A DNA stretch of 64,000 nt from CAVYXK01 sp963708245 (lineage in GTDB: Bacteria > Pseudomonadota > Alphaproteobacteria > Acetobacterales > Acetobacteraceae). Of the stretch, positions 53,731 to 63,563 are shown in pieces. The notes under the pieces are model-generated. The model was not told the DNA's origin. It searched no databases and saw only the letters and a program-made list of their open reading frames with translations. Every line of letters begins with the position of its first letter. Position 1 is the first letter of the stretch. The stretch lies in assembly GCA_963708245.1 (NCBI GenBank), contig OY970201.1, positions 5,208,001 through 5,272,000 on the forward strand, written 5' to 3'. The translations under genes and the position numbers were made by a program.

Positions 53731-55215
53731 GTGTTCGGATCGATTGCGGCCCGCATCCCGCACGACAAGGACCTGCCCGAACGTGCATGGCGCATCGAGG
53801 TGCTGCGCCGCGTGCTGGACGGCACACTTTACGAGGTACTGCCTCACCCGTTCCACGACGAGCGGAAGGCGGGCGGCGAATACATACCACTACGGGACCG
53901 CCGCCCTTGCGTGCGATATGCGCTCTGCCGGACAGTGGTCGAGGACAGTGTATCGCTGTTGTTCGGGGAGGGACGATTCCCGACGATCGACTGCGCCGAC
54001 GAGCGGACGCGGGAATCGCTGCACGACCTGCTGATCGAGGCGGGCGCCAACCGGGTCATGATCGATGCCGCCACGCGCGGCTCGGTCGGGTCAGTGGCGA
54101 TCCTGTTGCGCATTCTGCATGGGCGCGTCTTCATGGAAGTGCTGGACACACAATATCTGACCCCGGTCTGGGACCCAGAAGCGCCGGACAAGTTGCTATC
54201 GGTGCGTGAGCGCTACAAGGTACGCGGTCCTGCGCTGCGGGCACAGGGCTTCGACATCCGAGAGGACGAGCTGGAGGCGGACTACTGGTTCGCGCGCGAG
54301 TGGACCGCGGATGATGAGACCTGGTTTTTACCAGTGCGAATGACGGTCGGTGTAGAGCGCGCACTTCCAGAGATCGATCCGGATCGCAGCGTGCGGCACG
54401 CGCTCGGTTTCGTGCCGCTGGTGTGGATCCGGAACCTTCCGGGCGGTGATGCCCTTGATGGCTGGTGCACGTTCCGCTGCGCAATTGATTCACAAATAGA
54501 AATCGACTACCAACTAAGTCAGGCAGGGCGTGGGCTGAAGTACAGCTCCGATCCGACGCTACTGATCAAGGAGCCGGCGGCACCGGACGGCGAGATCGTC
54601 AAGGGCGCAGGCAACGCGCTGGTTGTCAGCGAAAAGGGTGACGCACGACTACTGGAGATCGGCGGGACTGCGTCGGCCGCCGTGCTAGATTACGTGCGGA
54701 CGCTGCGCGAACTGGCGTTGGAAAGCGTGCACGGCAATCGCTCGAACGCCGACAAGGTGAGCGCGGCGCAATCAGGTCGTGCGATGGAAATGCTCCATCA
54801 GCCGCTAATATGGCTGGCGGATCGGCTGCGCATCTCCTACGGCCAGGAAGGATTGCTGCGCCTGGTGCGGATGATCGTGGCAGCGTCACAAATGTATCCA
54901 ATAAAAGTGCTAGGGAGATCGGTGCGACTGTCTGCGGCTGCACCATTGTCGCTTCGCTGGCCCGAATGGTTCCCGCCGACCGGCGAGGACAAACAGCAGG
55001 CGGCGAGCACGCTGGCAACGCTGCGCGGAGCTGGACTGATCAGCCGCGAGACCGCCGTCAAGGATCGCGCGCCAGTCTATGACGTGGAACATGTGGCCGC
55101 CGAGCTGGCACGCATCGCCGCGGATGAAGTGGCGACAGAGCGTGCGTGCGGCCAATCAGAACGCGCACGTGACTGCAGCGGAGACACTGCCGGAATAACC
55201 GGCACGACGGCGTGA
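53731..55215 (+). CDS. phage portal protein
   Basis: A 494-residue protein in the position after terL. Matches to portal-type proteins in pattern: RALCRTVVEDSVSLLFGEGR-like region (residues 68-85), FMEVLDTQYLTPVWDPEAPD and ALESVHGNRSNADKVSAAQS near the end. It would form the dodecameric ring through which DNA is packaged. The start is GTG 53731, six bases after the previous stop; no better start is seen. Long helical region at about 320-420. Confidence 0.85.
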   Translation: MFGSIAARIPHDKDLPERAWRIEVLRRVLDGTLYEVLPHPFHDERKAGGEYIPLRDRRPCVRYALCRTVVEDSVSLLFGEGRFPTIDCADERTRESLHDLLIEAGANRVMIDAATRGSVGSVAILLRILHGRVFMEVLDTQYLTPVWDPEAPDKLLSVRERYKVRGPALRAQGFDIREDELEADYWFAREWTADDETWFLPVRMTVGVERALPEIDPDRSVRHALGFVPLVWIRNLPGGDALDGWCTFRCAIDSQIEIDYQLSQAGRGLKYSSDPTLLIKEPAAPDGEIVKGAGNALVVSEKGDARLLEIGGTASAAVLDYVRTLRELALESVHGNRSNADKVSAAQSGRAMEMLHQPLIWLADRLRISYGQEGLLRLVRMIVAASQMYPIKVLGRSVRLSAAAPLSLRWPEWFPPTGEDKQQAASTLATLRGAGLISRETAVKDRAPVYDVEHVAAELARIAADEVATERACGQSERARDCSGDTAGITGTTA

Positions 55216-55241
55216 GGCCGCCGCAACCACGAGGGCCATCG

Positions 55242-55799
55242 ATGTCCGCTACTTCCCCTACTCAGGAGCTGCCCGCGTCGAAGTCTGCGCCAACCAAGGA
55301 GCCGGAGATCTTTTCGCGCGAATATGTGCAAGAGTTGCGACGAGAAAACGAGCAATGGCGGCACAGGGCTCGTGGGCATGAGAGCGAGGCGGCCAAGGCA
55401 CGGGAGGAAATGGAGATTGCGAAGCGAGAGCGGGACGAGGTCGCCGCTACGGTGAGAAGGGATGTCCAGGCGGCAATCGCCGAAGCGCGTCGTGCCGCCG
55501 ACGCTCGGATCATCCAGGCAGAGTTGAAAGCGGCCGCACTCGCAGCGGGAATGGTCGATGTCGATGGGTTGAAGTTGCTTGACACCTCTGCCGTGCATCT
55601 GAATGACGACGGTGGCGTTATAGTTCCAGACACCTTCTTCCCGGATGCGAGGAAGGCAAAGCCTTGGCTGTTCGGCCAAGCCAGTACATCGAGCACGGCG
55701 GCGACGCCGAAGATCGAACCGCCAAGGACCAAAAGCGTGCGCGAAATGGACGACAAGGAACGTCGCGCATTCGAACGCGAGCACGGCATCTACCGCTGA
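55242..55799 (+). CDS. phage scaffolding-like protein
   Basis: A 185-residue charged helical protein from ATG 55242 (MSATSPTQELPASKSAPTKE). Residues 25-100 look like a coiled coil (EYVQELRRENEQWRHRARGH ... AREEMEIAKRERDEVAATVR). The C-terminal tail KSVREMDDKERRAFEREHGI is rich in Arg/Glu. Such proteins sit between portal and capsid and direct procapsid assembly, then leave. No protease domain is seen. Confidence 0.8.
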   Translation: MSATSPTQELPASKSAPTKEPEIFSREYVQELRRENEQWRHRARGHESEAAKAREEMEIAKRERDEVAATVRRDVQAAIAEARRAADARIIQAELKAAALAAGMVDVDGLKLLDTSAVHLNDDGGVIVPDTFFPDARKAKPWLFGQASTSSTAATPKIEPPRTKSVREMDDKERRAFEREHGIYR

Positions 55800-55888
55800 G
55801 TACGAGCCGGCTGCGACAGAGCCGCGCCTCACCGCCCACCGGGCCATGACGGCCAGGGGCTTCCCCACACGAGAACGAGGAGTCCCTT

Positions 55889-57199
55889 ATGGGCATTCAG
55901 AACTTTCCAGCGCAACTACAACCCATCATCCAGCAGGGCTATTTGGAGCATGCGTTCGAAGAGGCTCTGCACGCCAAACTGGCCTACCGTGCCGTTGCAG
56001 ACCGCGAGCCGTTCGAAGGTCAGATCGGTGAGACCAAGACTAAAACCCGCACCGGTCTGCGGCCTCCCGCAACCACGCCGCTGGCGCCCGCGAGCAACAC
56101 CAATTTCGACAATGGCATGACGCCTACGGTGCCGGGCGTCGAGCAGTACACGCTGACCCTGAATGCCTACGGGGACACCGTCGATCTCAACGTTGTCACT
56201 CAGAAGGTTGGCATCGCAAATCAGTTCATCATGAATGCGCGGCAGCTCGCCGAGCAGGCGGCGCGTACCCTAGATACGCTAGCAGTGAACGCACTGCTCA
56301 ACACCTATCTCGGTGGCAACACGCGCGTACGTGTCACCCTCGGCTCCGCAGGTACTACGGTTTCGGTCGATGATATCCGTGGCTTCCAGTCTGTATTCAC
56401 CAGCACTGGCGTGCTGGTCGCGGTGTCCCCTTCGAACACTCTGACGGTGTCGATCAATGGCACTGCCTACACCGTGACCGGAGCGACTCCGGATGGCACG
56501 AACGTTTCAAGTGCTCCCGGCGGGATCTCCGGCACGCTGACCACGTCGACCAACGTATCGGTCGCGAACGGCACCGCGGGCAATCCGGTGGTGGCGTCGA
56601 TTGCGCCAGCGGTGATCCGGCCCAACAACCGTGCCACCACGGCCGCGCTTGTCTCCGGCGATACGCTGACAATGGTGAGCTGTGTGCTGCAGGCGGCGAC
56701 GCAACTGAGACTTAACAACGTGCCAGAGATCGACGGGGCGTACAATTTCTACCTTGATGCGCAGCAGCTCCAGGGGCTGTTCAACGACAACGCATTCCAG
56801 ACCTTGTTCCGTGGCGCATACCGTGCGCCGGAATATCGGCAGGGCGAGGTATTCGAGCTGGTGGGGGTGCGCTTCATTCCCACCAACCTGGCGCCGCAAC
56901 AAAATCTGGGTGGCCTAAATATCCGTCGCGGACTGGTTTGCGGGGCGGGAGCGTTGATCGAGGCAGACCTGCCGACGGCGAATACTGAGACCGACAATCC
57001 ACTTGCCGAAGAAGTCGTAGTCGACGGCGTACGGATGATCACCCGCGCGCCGATGGACCGTTTGCAGCAGATCGTCGCGCAGTCCTGGGAGTGGATCGGG
57101 GCGTTCTGCACGCCGTCTGATATTACCGCCAATCCGACCGTGCTGCCGACCGCGACGAACTCTGCCTGGAAGCGGGCAGTGGTGATCGAATCATCGTAA
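55889..57199 (+). CDS. phage major capsid protein with an inserted beta-rich domain
   Basis: A 436-residue protein, start ATG 55889 (MGIQNFPAQLQPIIQQGYLE). The N- and C-terminal parts have a HK97-like look (N4-gp56/P22 coat branch): TPTVPGVEQYTLTLNAYGDT, RQLAEQAARTLDTLAVNALL and QRQGEVFELVGVRFIPTNLA-like text (residues 314-333). Residues about 165-240 are a Thr/Ser/Val-rich insertion (SNTLTVSINGTAYTVTGATP) resembling an Ig-like or I-domain. Follows the scaffold gene; expected in phages with procapsids. Confidence 0.82.
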   Translation: MGIQNFPAQLQPIIQQGYLEHAFEEALHAKLAYRAVADREPFEGQIGETKTKTRTGLRPPATTPLAPASNTNFDNGMTPTVPGVEQYTLTLNAYGDTVDLNVVTQKVGIANQFIMNARQLAEQAARTLDTLAVNALLNTYLGGNTRVRVTLGSAGTTVSVDDIRGFQSVFTSTGVLVAVSPSNTLTVSINGTAYTVTGATPDGTNVSSAPGGISGTLTTSTNVSVANGTAGNPVVASIAPAVIRPNNRATTAALVSGDTLTMVSCVLQAATQLRLNNVPEIDGAYNFYLDAQQLQGLFNDNAFQTLFRGAYRAPEYRQGEVFELVGVRFIPTNLAPQQNLGGLNIRRGLVCGAGALIEADLPTANTETDNPLAEEVVVDGVRMITRAPMDRLQQIVAQSWEWIGAFCTPSDITANPTVLPTATNSAWKRAVVIESS

Positions 57200-57353
57200 A
57201 CGCTTGCACTACGCTGGCGCGGCGTCGCCGGAGCGCGTCTCGAGACGGCTTCGGCGCTGCCCCGTGACGCATCAAATTCGATTGCTGGGGATGGAGTAGG
57301 ACATGTGGAGCCCGCGCGGCACAGTGCTCGAAGGCATGTCAGGCGGGTGATGG

Positions 57354-57779
57354 ATGTCCGGCACCATCACCCCTTCGCCGGCAACGGTGTATTCGACCGC
57401 GCTGTTCAGTGATGCGGAGAAGGCTGACATTCGCCGCTTCTGCGGCTATCCGGCCTATGGCGGCACGCCGTCGGGGTTCCAGAGCTGGCGGTATTTCCAG
57501 GTCTATGGACTGCTCGAGTTCCGGCTAAATAATCTCGCGCCGGCGGAGGCTCAGACTGTCCGGTACTATGCGAGTACCCTGTATGGCCTAGAAAGCGCGG
57601 TGCCAGGTGCCAGCGCCAACCTAGACACCGATCAAGCTGCGGTGTGGAAGCATAACAAGGACGAGGTGCGGGACCGCATTGGATTGTTCGACAACTGGCG
57701 GCGGCGGCTGTGCGGTTTCCTGGGTATCCCCCCGGGGCCGGATCTTGCAAACGGCAATACTGTTGGGCTGATTGTCTGA
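57354..57779 (+). CDS. phage protein, probable head-completion/connector component
   Basis: A 141-residue protein, start ATG 57354, after the capsid gene. Contains DAEKADIRRFCGYPAYGGTP, SWRYFQVYGLLEFRLNNLAP and DEVRDRIGLFDNWRRRLCGF. Position and length fit a connector or head-tail joining protein. Its stop shares a base with the next start (TGATG), so the two are coupled. No family name can be given. Confidence 0.6.
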   Translation: MSGTITPSPATVYSTALFSDAEKADIRRFCGYPAYGGTPSGFQSWRYFQVYGLLEFRLNNLAPAEAQTVRYYASTLYGLESAVPGASANLDTDQAAVWKHNKDEVRDRIGLFDNWRRRLCGFLGIPPGPDLANGNTVGLIV

Positions 57780-58438
57780 TGGTCTCGCAGGCAACAATCC
57801 AGGTCAAGGTTAACCAGGGCTTTTCTATTGTCGCCAGCAAGGCCGGTGTGTCCTGCGAGTGGTATCGTGCCAGCTCGGCGAATAGCCCGATCTCGGGTGC
57901 CAACTGGCTCGGCGCACTGCAGGTATTGTTCGACACCGCGCCTGACCTGATGCAGCGTATACCCCGCCGGCGGGACAAACCAGAGGAGTGGTTCGGGGCG
58001 TTCGATACCACCGGTATCGCAGTGGGCGATTACTTAGCTACGCCGAGCTCTGCGACGCTGTTTATTGCCGCAATGGACCCGTTCCGACCGGCACGGCTGG
58101 TGCTATGCAACCGCACCGTGGATGTCCTGCAGCCGGCCGCGAAGATCGGCTTCGGCGCGATCGGGGGGTATGGCGGCGACACTCGGGCAGCGGAGACAGT
58201 TCTGGCGAGTGCGTGGCCTTGTGCGATGGTGCAGGGCACCAAGGGCGAGACAGGCGACACGAGGCTGCCCGGCGACGTGAAACTACCGTGGTCGATCGTT
58301 CTGCTGCCTGCCATACCGGGTGTCGTACTACGCAATGATCTGATCCTGGTTGATGATCTGAACTTTCGCCGCGTCGTCAGCCAAGCCGAATTGACCCCGC
58401 TGGGATGGCGGCTGTCGGTGGTATTGGAGACAACGTGA
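57779..58438 (+). CDS. phage structural protein, unknown (neck region)
   Basis: A 219-residue protein from ATG 57779. Contains MVSQATIQVKVNQGFSIVAS, IPRRRDKPEEWFGAFDTTGI, MDPFRPARLVLCNRTVDVLQ and a C-terminal LRNDLILVDDLNFRRVVSQA. It appears all-beta. Likely neck/tail completion in view of place and coupling with neighbours; not proven. Confidence 0.55.
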   Translation: MVSQATIQVKVNQGFSIVASKAGVSCEWYRASSANSPISGANWLGALQVLFDTAPDLMQRIPRRRDKPEEWFGAFDTTGIAVGDYLATPSSATLFIAAMDPFRPARLVLCNRTVDVLQPAAKIGFGAIGGYGGDTRAAETVLASAWPCAMVQGTKGETGDTRLPGDVKLPWSIVLLPAIPGVVLRNDLILVDDLNFRRVVSQAELTPLGWRLSVVLETT

Positions 58439-58442
58439 GCCG

Positions 58443-59499
58443 ATGGCCGACACGTCCGACGCACAGGCAGCTCTGGTCTTGCTGGTGGGCGGCGTACTGT
58501 ACCCAGCAGGTCTGGCGGGGGCTGGCGGTTACGATCAGGCCGGCGGCTATGACCTTGGCTCCCTCGCGTATGGCGAACTTGCCAACCTTGTGACCAGTAG
58601 TGTGGCCGGCCTACCGGTGCGCATCTATCGTGGCTGGCCGGTGGCGGAGCAGCTCGATGTCGACTTAGATAACGGCATCGCGCACGTAACGGTTTTCGAG
58701 CACGCCGGCATGACACGCATTTCCGGCGGTAGTCTCGATCCGGACATTTCGATCCCGGCGGTGTGTACGCTGTCGGCAAGCGTGACCGGAAACGTGGTGA
58801 CGTTCTCTGGATCTTGCGCGGCGGGGCAACTCGCGGGCATCGAGTTTGGCGGCGCAAGCTGGTACTATCCGGTGCAGGCAACGGATACGCCGCTTTTGGT
58901 GGCAGAGGCTTTGGCTACGGTAATCGGCGGTGGCGCCTGGTTGCTAGAGAGCGGAGCCGCGATTACCGACGGGACGGCCAATCCGATCCTGCTGACCGGC
59001 GGGGCAGAGGCTTCAGTCGGGGGCGGCGGGACCGGCGTGCTGACGATCGATACCACGCTGCCCGTGGCAGCCCGCACTGGGCAGACGGGGCAGTCACGGC
59101 GGCGCCCGCGCCAGCAGGAGCAAGGTTACTGCATCACTTGCTGGGCGCCGGATCCAGCGAGCCGCGATGCAATCTGCGCTTTGCTCGAACTCGGTACTTT
59201 CGGACGCGCGCTGGCTGCAACTGCCCGATCAGGCAGCGCGGCTGTTGTGGCACGACACGCGCAGTGACGACGTACCGTCGAAAGCGCGGCTGTGGCGGCG
59301 CGACCTGACCTATACGGTGCGCTACTGGACAACGCTGACAACGGCCGCACCCCCGATGCTATGGGGCGGTGGCCAGCTCTCCGGCGTACAATTCGGCGAT
59401 GCGGTGCCGAGCCCGGCGACCGACGTTGTCTATGAGGATATCGGTGGCAACTTGCTGACCGATAGCAGCGGAAATCTCATTGGAGTGCCCCCCGGGTGA
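58443..59499 (+). pseudogene. phage structural protein split by a frameshift
   Basis: One frame from ATG 58443 runs 274 codons to 59267; another runs to 59499. The end of the first frame (RDAICALLEL) and the start of the second (VLSDARWLQLPDQAARLLWH, LWRRDLTYTVRYWTTLT) together form one continuous protein of about 351 residues. The switch is near 59190-59194, where one extra G after GAACTC would explain it. The last part (RRDLTYTVRYWTT) looks like the C-terminal beta module of phage neck or baseplate proteins. Either a lesion, an assembly error or, less likely, recoding. Confidence 0.7.
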
Positions 59500-61862
59500 G
59501 CGGAACCTATGTCCCGGTGCCGGTGTCGGTAATTGCCGCTCAGGCGGCGACGATCATCGCCGGGAATGCGTACGCCGGAGTGGACCTGTCAGACGCGTCT
59601 GTGACACCGCCCGACATGGGACAGACACAGCTGTTGGCGACGGCGATTTCGCAGCGGCCCGGCATCTCGCTTTCCGCGTCGAACGCGACCGGCAACGGTG
59701 TGACTGACGACACCGCCGCGATCAATACGTTCTTGGCGCGCTTCACGGCTGGCGCGCGCGTGTCGCTGCCTGCCGGCAAGTTCTACCTGATCAACAGCGG
59801 TAACTTAGTGGTACCCGCGGGTGTGATCATCGAAGGCGCTGGTAATCCGTTCGCGCTCGGCGGCGCGGCGATGTTGGCAGGCTGTGGGTTCCTGCTCAAC
59901 CCTGCCTATTCGATTGTGATGGGCGACCATTCGTCGCTGCGCGGCGCGCGCGTGCTGCGCCCTGGGCTGCTGGCCGCACCCACCGCAGCAGAGGCGATCA
60001 CGTCGATTGCAGCTTGGGGCGCTGAGAACAGCGTTGGCATCTCGATCCCACCGAACATCAACGGCGTGGTGATCCATGATGTCGGGATTGTCGGCTTCAA
60101 CACTGCGATCAAGGCGCAGGCGGGCGACTTTCACCTGAATCGCATCTGGATCGACTGCTACAACGGCGTGGCGGTCACTGCTGCGGGGGACAATCACTAT
60201 CTATCGGAGGTCCGCTGCGAGCCATTCTACTGCATTGGCGCAGGTGTGCCCGCGGCCGGCGGAGCGTGGGATCGTCCAGGTGTAGCTTTTAATCTATACG
60301 GCGGGAACACCGGCGGCACACTGGACCGTTGTTTCAGCTTCATGTGGCGGACCGGCCTGGTCATCAACGCGATCGGCGTGACCCAGATCACGGGGTGCGG
60401 GTTTGAGGTGCAGGCCTCTGTTCTCAACGGGGCCAATTCGAGCGCCACAGCCGGCGTTGTCTTTACTGCCGGTACGCATAGTTCCGAGATCATTATCGCT
60501 GATTGCTATTTGAACGGATTTGGAACCGGCGTGAGCTGGGGTTCCTCCGGGGAGATGACTTGGACGGGTGGAAGTATCATCATCGCCAATGATGGTTATG
60601 CAGCGGGCCATGTGGTGACTGCCGCAGGTCAGCCGGTGTATGGCGGCTTCTACAATGTTCAGTTCAATCTGGGCGGGAATGCTGCCGCTCCCCCGGTGTT
60701 CACGGTGTCGTCGGCAGCTTACGCGGTCAAGATTGTTAGTCCCTTCATTACAAACGGCACATTCGTAGGCAACTGGATAAGCCTTCCGGGCGGTGCTACC
60801 AATAACAAGGTTGATATTATCAATGCCCATGGTGTCAACGGTGGGGCACCGACCGCCGCAACCGTCCAGACGCACTTCAATGAGAAGGTCTGGGCAACGA
60901 GCGATAGCAGCATTACCGTTATTGATGCCAGCCCCGCAGCGCCGATCTGCGCTGAGTCCAGTACTGGCGGAACGACAAGCGCGCAGAACCTCTCGCTCTG
61001 GCGCTCGGGGACACAAATTGGCTCGCTCCGCACGATCCCAGCAGGCGGCTATCAGCCCGCCACGATCCTGCAGACGGATCTCACGAACGCGTCGCTCGTG
61101 CTGGCACCAAATGGCACAGGTGCCATCCTGGCCCAGGTGCCGGACGGCACAACGACCGGAGGCAATACGCGCGGCGGTGGGGTGATTGATCTCCAAACGG
61201 CTCGCAGCGCCGCATCCCAGGTAGCCTCCGGCGGGCGGTCGGCGATCGTGGGCGGTGGTGGTAACACGGCGTCGAGCACGTTCTGCGTGGTCGGTGGAAA
61301 CAGCAACCATGTCTCGGGAGGGACCTCGGTTGCCTTCGGGTTCGCCAATCAGCTCAGTGGAGCGAATTCGTCGGCACCGGGCGGCGCGAATGCCAACGAC
61401 CGTGGGCGTACCGGCGTGCTCGTGTGGAGCTCCAATGCAAGTGCGATCTCTGGCACGCAACAGAGCGCCACCCAGATACTCGGAGGCTCGACCAGCGGCA
61501 CCACACCGGTCCGGCTGACTGCGGACGGTCAAGCGGCCGGCGCAGCCAACACCGCGAACATTCCGAGTAACACCGCCTACGCCCTACGCATCGTCGTGGT
61601 GGGGCGCCACGTCAGCGCTCAAGATGTGGCAGTGTGGCGGCTTGATCCGGTCGTTGTCTCATGCGGCAGCGGTGCGGGCACCGTCACTCTCGTCGGCGGT
61701 GGCACGGCGATCACGCCCACGGCGTCGACCGGCGTCGTTACCGGTTGGTCGATCAGCGTAACGGCCGACACCACGAATGGCGGCCTGAACATTACGGTCA
61801 CCGGGGCTTCCGGCTACGCGATCGACTGGACCGCCGAGGTGAGCGGACCCGAGGCCGGGTAG
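59496..61862 (+). CDS. tail-fibre/spike-like phage protein with pectate-lyase fold
   Basis: A 788-residue protein, GTG 59496 overlapping the previous stop. After a head-proximal leader the pectate-lyase superfamily entry appears (NATGNGVTDDTAAINTFLAR, about residues 63-82), followed by a long right-handed beta-helix-like section rich in Gly/Asn. Residues about 570-640 (GGGGNTASSTFCVVGGNSNH, SVAFGFANQLSGANSSAPGG) resemble the trimeric YadA-head/tail-fibre repeat. Likely a receptor-binding tail spike. Its place before the sheath is unusual; most contractile phages carry fibre genes at the end. Confidence 0.75.
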   Translation: MSGTYVPVPVSVIAAQAATIIAGNAYAGVDLSDASVTPPDMGQTQLLATAISQRPGISLSASNATGNGVTDDTAAINTFLARFTAGARVSLPAGKFYLINSGNLVVPAGVIIEGAGNPFALGGAAMLAGCGFLLNPAYSIVMGDHSSLRGARVLRPGLLAAPTAAEAITSIAAWGAENSVGISIPPNINGVVIHDVGIVGFNTAIKAQAGDFHLNRIWIDCYNGVAVTAAGDNHYLSEVRCEPFYCIGAGVPAAGGAWDRPGVAFNLYGGNTGGTLDRCFSFMWRTGLVINAIGVTQITGCGFEVQASVLNGANSSATAGVVFTAGTHSSEIIIADCYLNGFGTGVSWGSSGEMTWTGGSIIIANDGYAAGHVVTAAGQPVYGGFYNVQFNLGGNAAAPPVFTVSSAAYAVKIVSPFITNGTFVGNWISLPGGATNNKVDIINAHGVNGGAPTAATVQTHFNEKVWATSDSSITVIDASPAAPICAESSTGGTTSAQNLSLWRSGTQIGSLRTIPAGGYQPATILQTDLTNASLVLAPNGTGAILAQVPDGTTTGGNTRGGGVIDLQTARSAASQVASGGRSAIVGGGGNTASSTFCVVGGNSNHVSGGTSVAFGFANQLSGANSSAPGGANANDRGRTGVLVWSSNASAISGTQQSATQILGGSTSGTTPVRLTADGQAAGAANTANIPSNTAYALRIVVVGRHVSAQDVAVWRLDPVVVSCGSGAGTVTLVGGGTAITPTASTGVVTGWSISVTADTTNGGLNITVTGASGYAIDWTAEVSGPEAG

Positions 61863-61900
61863 CGCGGACTGCGCCGGCCGCAAACAGGAGAGCATGACAG

Positions 61901-63520
61901 ATGCCGATCGTCCAAGCGGGCGCGATCAACACGACCGCGCTGGTGGTGCCCGATCTTTACGTGCAGATCGTGCCGCCGCAAAACCTGGTTATCAATGGCG
62001 TGCCGACGAACGTTGTTGGTATTGTAGGAACGGCGAGTTGGGGGCCGGTGGGGCTGCCGGTCACGATCGGCACGATGGCCGAATATGCCCAGCAGTTCGG
62101 GCCGGCGATGAGCCGGAAATACGACATGGGGACCGCAGTTGCGATTGCGGTGCAGCAAGGTGCACAGGATTTTGTCTGCGTGCGCGCGACCGATGGCACC
62201 GATGTGGGCGCCACGGCGATCTTCAACGGCTCTGCTACGTCGAACTGCTCGTTCACCGCGCAGTCGCTCTACACCGGGTCGCTCGCAAATGGCGACCAGA
62301 TCACGCTGGCGCAAGGCGCCGGGGGGACGTACAACCTGACGGTGGTGCGGCCAGGGCTGCCGGGCGAGATCTATACTGGGATCAGCGGTACGGGCGCCGC
62401 GTTCTGGGCCAACCTAGTGGCGGCCGCCAACACGGGCGCGGGCCAGTTGCGTGGCGCGTCGCGGCTTGTGCAACTGGTTGTTGGCTCGGGCGCCAATGCG
62501 AGCGTTAACCCGTCGTCTCTGACACTGCCAATGACAATCACGCTGGGGTCTGGCACCGGCTCAGTTACAGGAAGCGATGGCGCCAGCTCCGCATCCACCT
62601 CGACGCTGATCGGGCAGGACACGCTGCCACGCCTAGGCATGTATGCGCTGCGCGGGCAAGGATGCTCTATAGGCTTGCTCGCAGACGCGGACGCTTCAAG
62701 CTACTGGACGACGCAGGACGCGTTCGGGCTGTCCGAGGGCGTGTATATGATATGCGTGGCGCCGGCAGGTTCGGCGATCCAGAATGGTAGCAACGGGACG
62801 GTAGATCTCAAGAATGCCGCCGGCCTGAACGATTACGCCTGCAAGCTGCTGCATGGCGACTGGATCTACTGGAACGATCAGACCAACAATGTGCTGCGGC
62901 TGGTTTCGTCGCAAGGCTTCGCGGCGGGGCGGTTGGCGAATTTGTCGCCCGAACAGTCGGGACTCAACAAGCAAATCTATTCGGTGGTGGCGTCGCAGAA
63001 ATCCGGCGTGCCGGGATCCGGACAGTCGGGGCAATATGCGCTCGCCGACTTGCAGGTGTTGATCGAGAACGGCGTCGACGTGATCTGCAACCCGCAGCCT
63101 GGCGGGAACTATTGGGGGCTGCGAGCCGGGCACAACTCGTCGACCAATCCGGTGATCGACGGCGACAACTATACTCGACTCACCAACTACATCTCGGCGA
63201 GCCTCGCGGCCGGAATGGGTGTCTATGTCGGTCAGGTGATCAACTCGACACTATTCCAAAATATCCGCGCGACGCTATTAGCTTTCCTTCAGAACATGCT
63301 GAGCCAGGGGCTGCTGGGGTCGCTGGACGGAAGCACGCCATTCTCAGTGATATGCGATACCACGAACAACCCGCTGTCGCGCACATCAATCGGCTACGTG
63401 CAGGCGGATTGTCAGGTGCAATATCAAGGCATCAACGAGAAGTTCATCGTGAATCTGCAAGGCGGGACTACCGTGCAGGTAACGACACAGACTCTTCCGA
63501 CCGGGCAGGTGGGCCCCTGA
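61901..63520 (+). CDS. contractile phage tail sheath protein
   Basis: A 539-residue protein, start ATG 61901 (MPIVQAGAINTTALVVPDLY) with AGGAGAGC upstream. The N-terminal pattern VVGIVGTASWGPVGLPVTIG, the loop FVCVRATDGTDVGATAIFNG and C-terminal YISASLAAGMGVYVGQVINS resemble tail sheath proteins of myovirus-type phages, which contract to drive the inner tube through the cell envelope. This shows the prophage has a contractile tail. Confidence 0.85.
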   Translation: MPIVQAGAINTTALVVPDLYVQIVPPQNLVINGVPTNVVGIVGTASWGPVGLPVTIGTMAEYAQQFGPAMSRKYDMGTAVAIAVQQGAQDFVCVRATDGTDVGATAIFNGSATSNCSFTAQSLYTGSLANGDQITLAQGAGGTYNLTVVRPGLPGEIYTGISGTGAAFWANLVAAANTGAGQLRGASRLVQLVVGSGANASVNPSSLTLPMTITLGSGTGSVTGSDGASSASTSTLIGQDTLPRLGMYALRGQGCSIGLLADADASSYWTTQDAFGLSEGVYMICVAPAGSAIQNGSNGTVDLKNAAGLNDYACKLLHGDWIYWNDQTNNVLRLVSSQGFAAGRLANLSPEQSGLNKQIYSVVASQKSGVPGSGQSGQYALADLQVLIENGVDVICNPQPGGNYWGLRAGHNSSTNPVIDGDNYTRLTNYISASLAAGMGVYVGQVINSTLFQNIRATLLAFLQNMLSQGLLGSLDGSTPFSVICDTTNNPLSRTSIGYVQADCQVQYQGINEKFIVNLQGGTTVQVTTQTLPTGQVGP

Positions 63521-63563
63521 CCGTCGCATTCCGTAACGCGTACAACCTGATGGGAGGCCGGTG

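Noticed and set aside
57303..57353. Possible short gene before 57354
   Set aside because: The ATG at 57303 is in a short frame with poor Shine-Dalgarno that ends near the next start.
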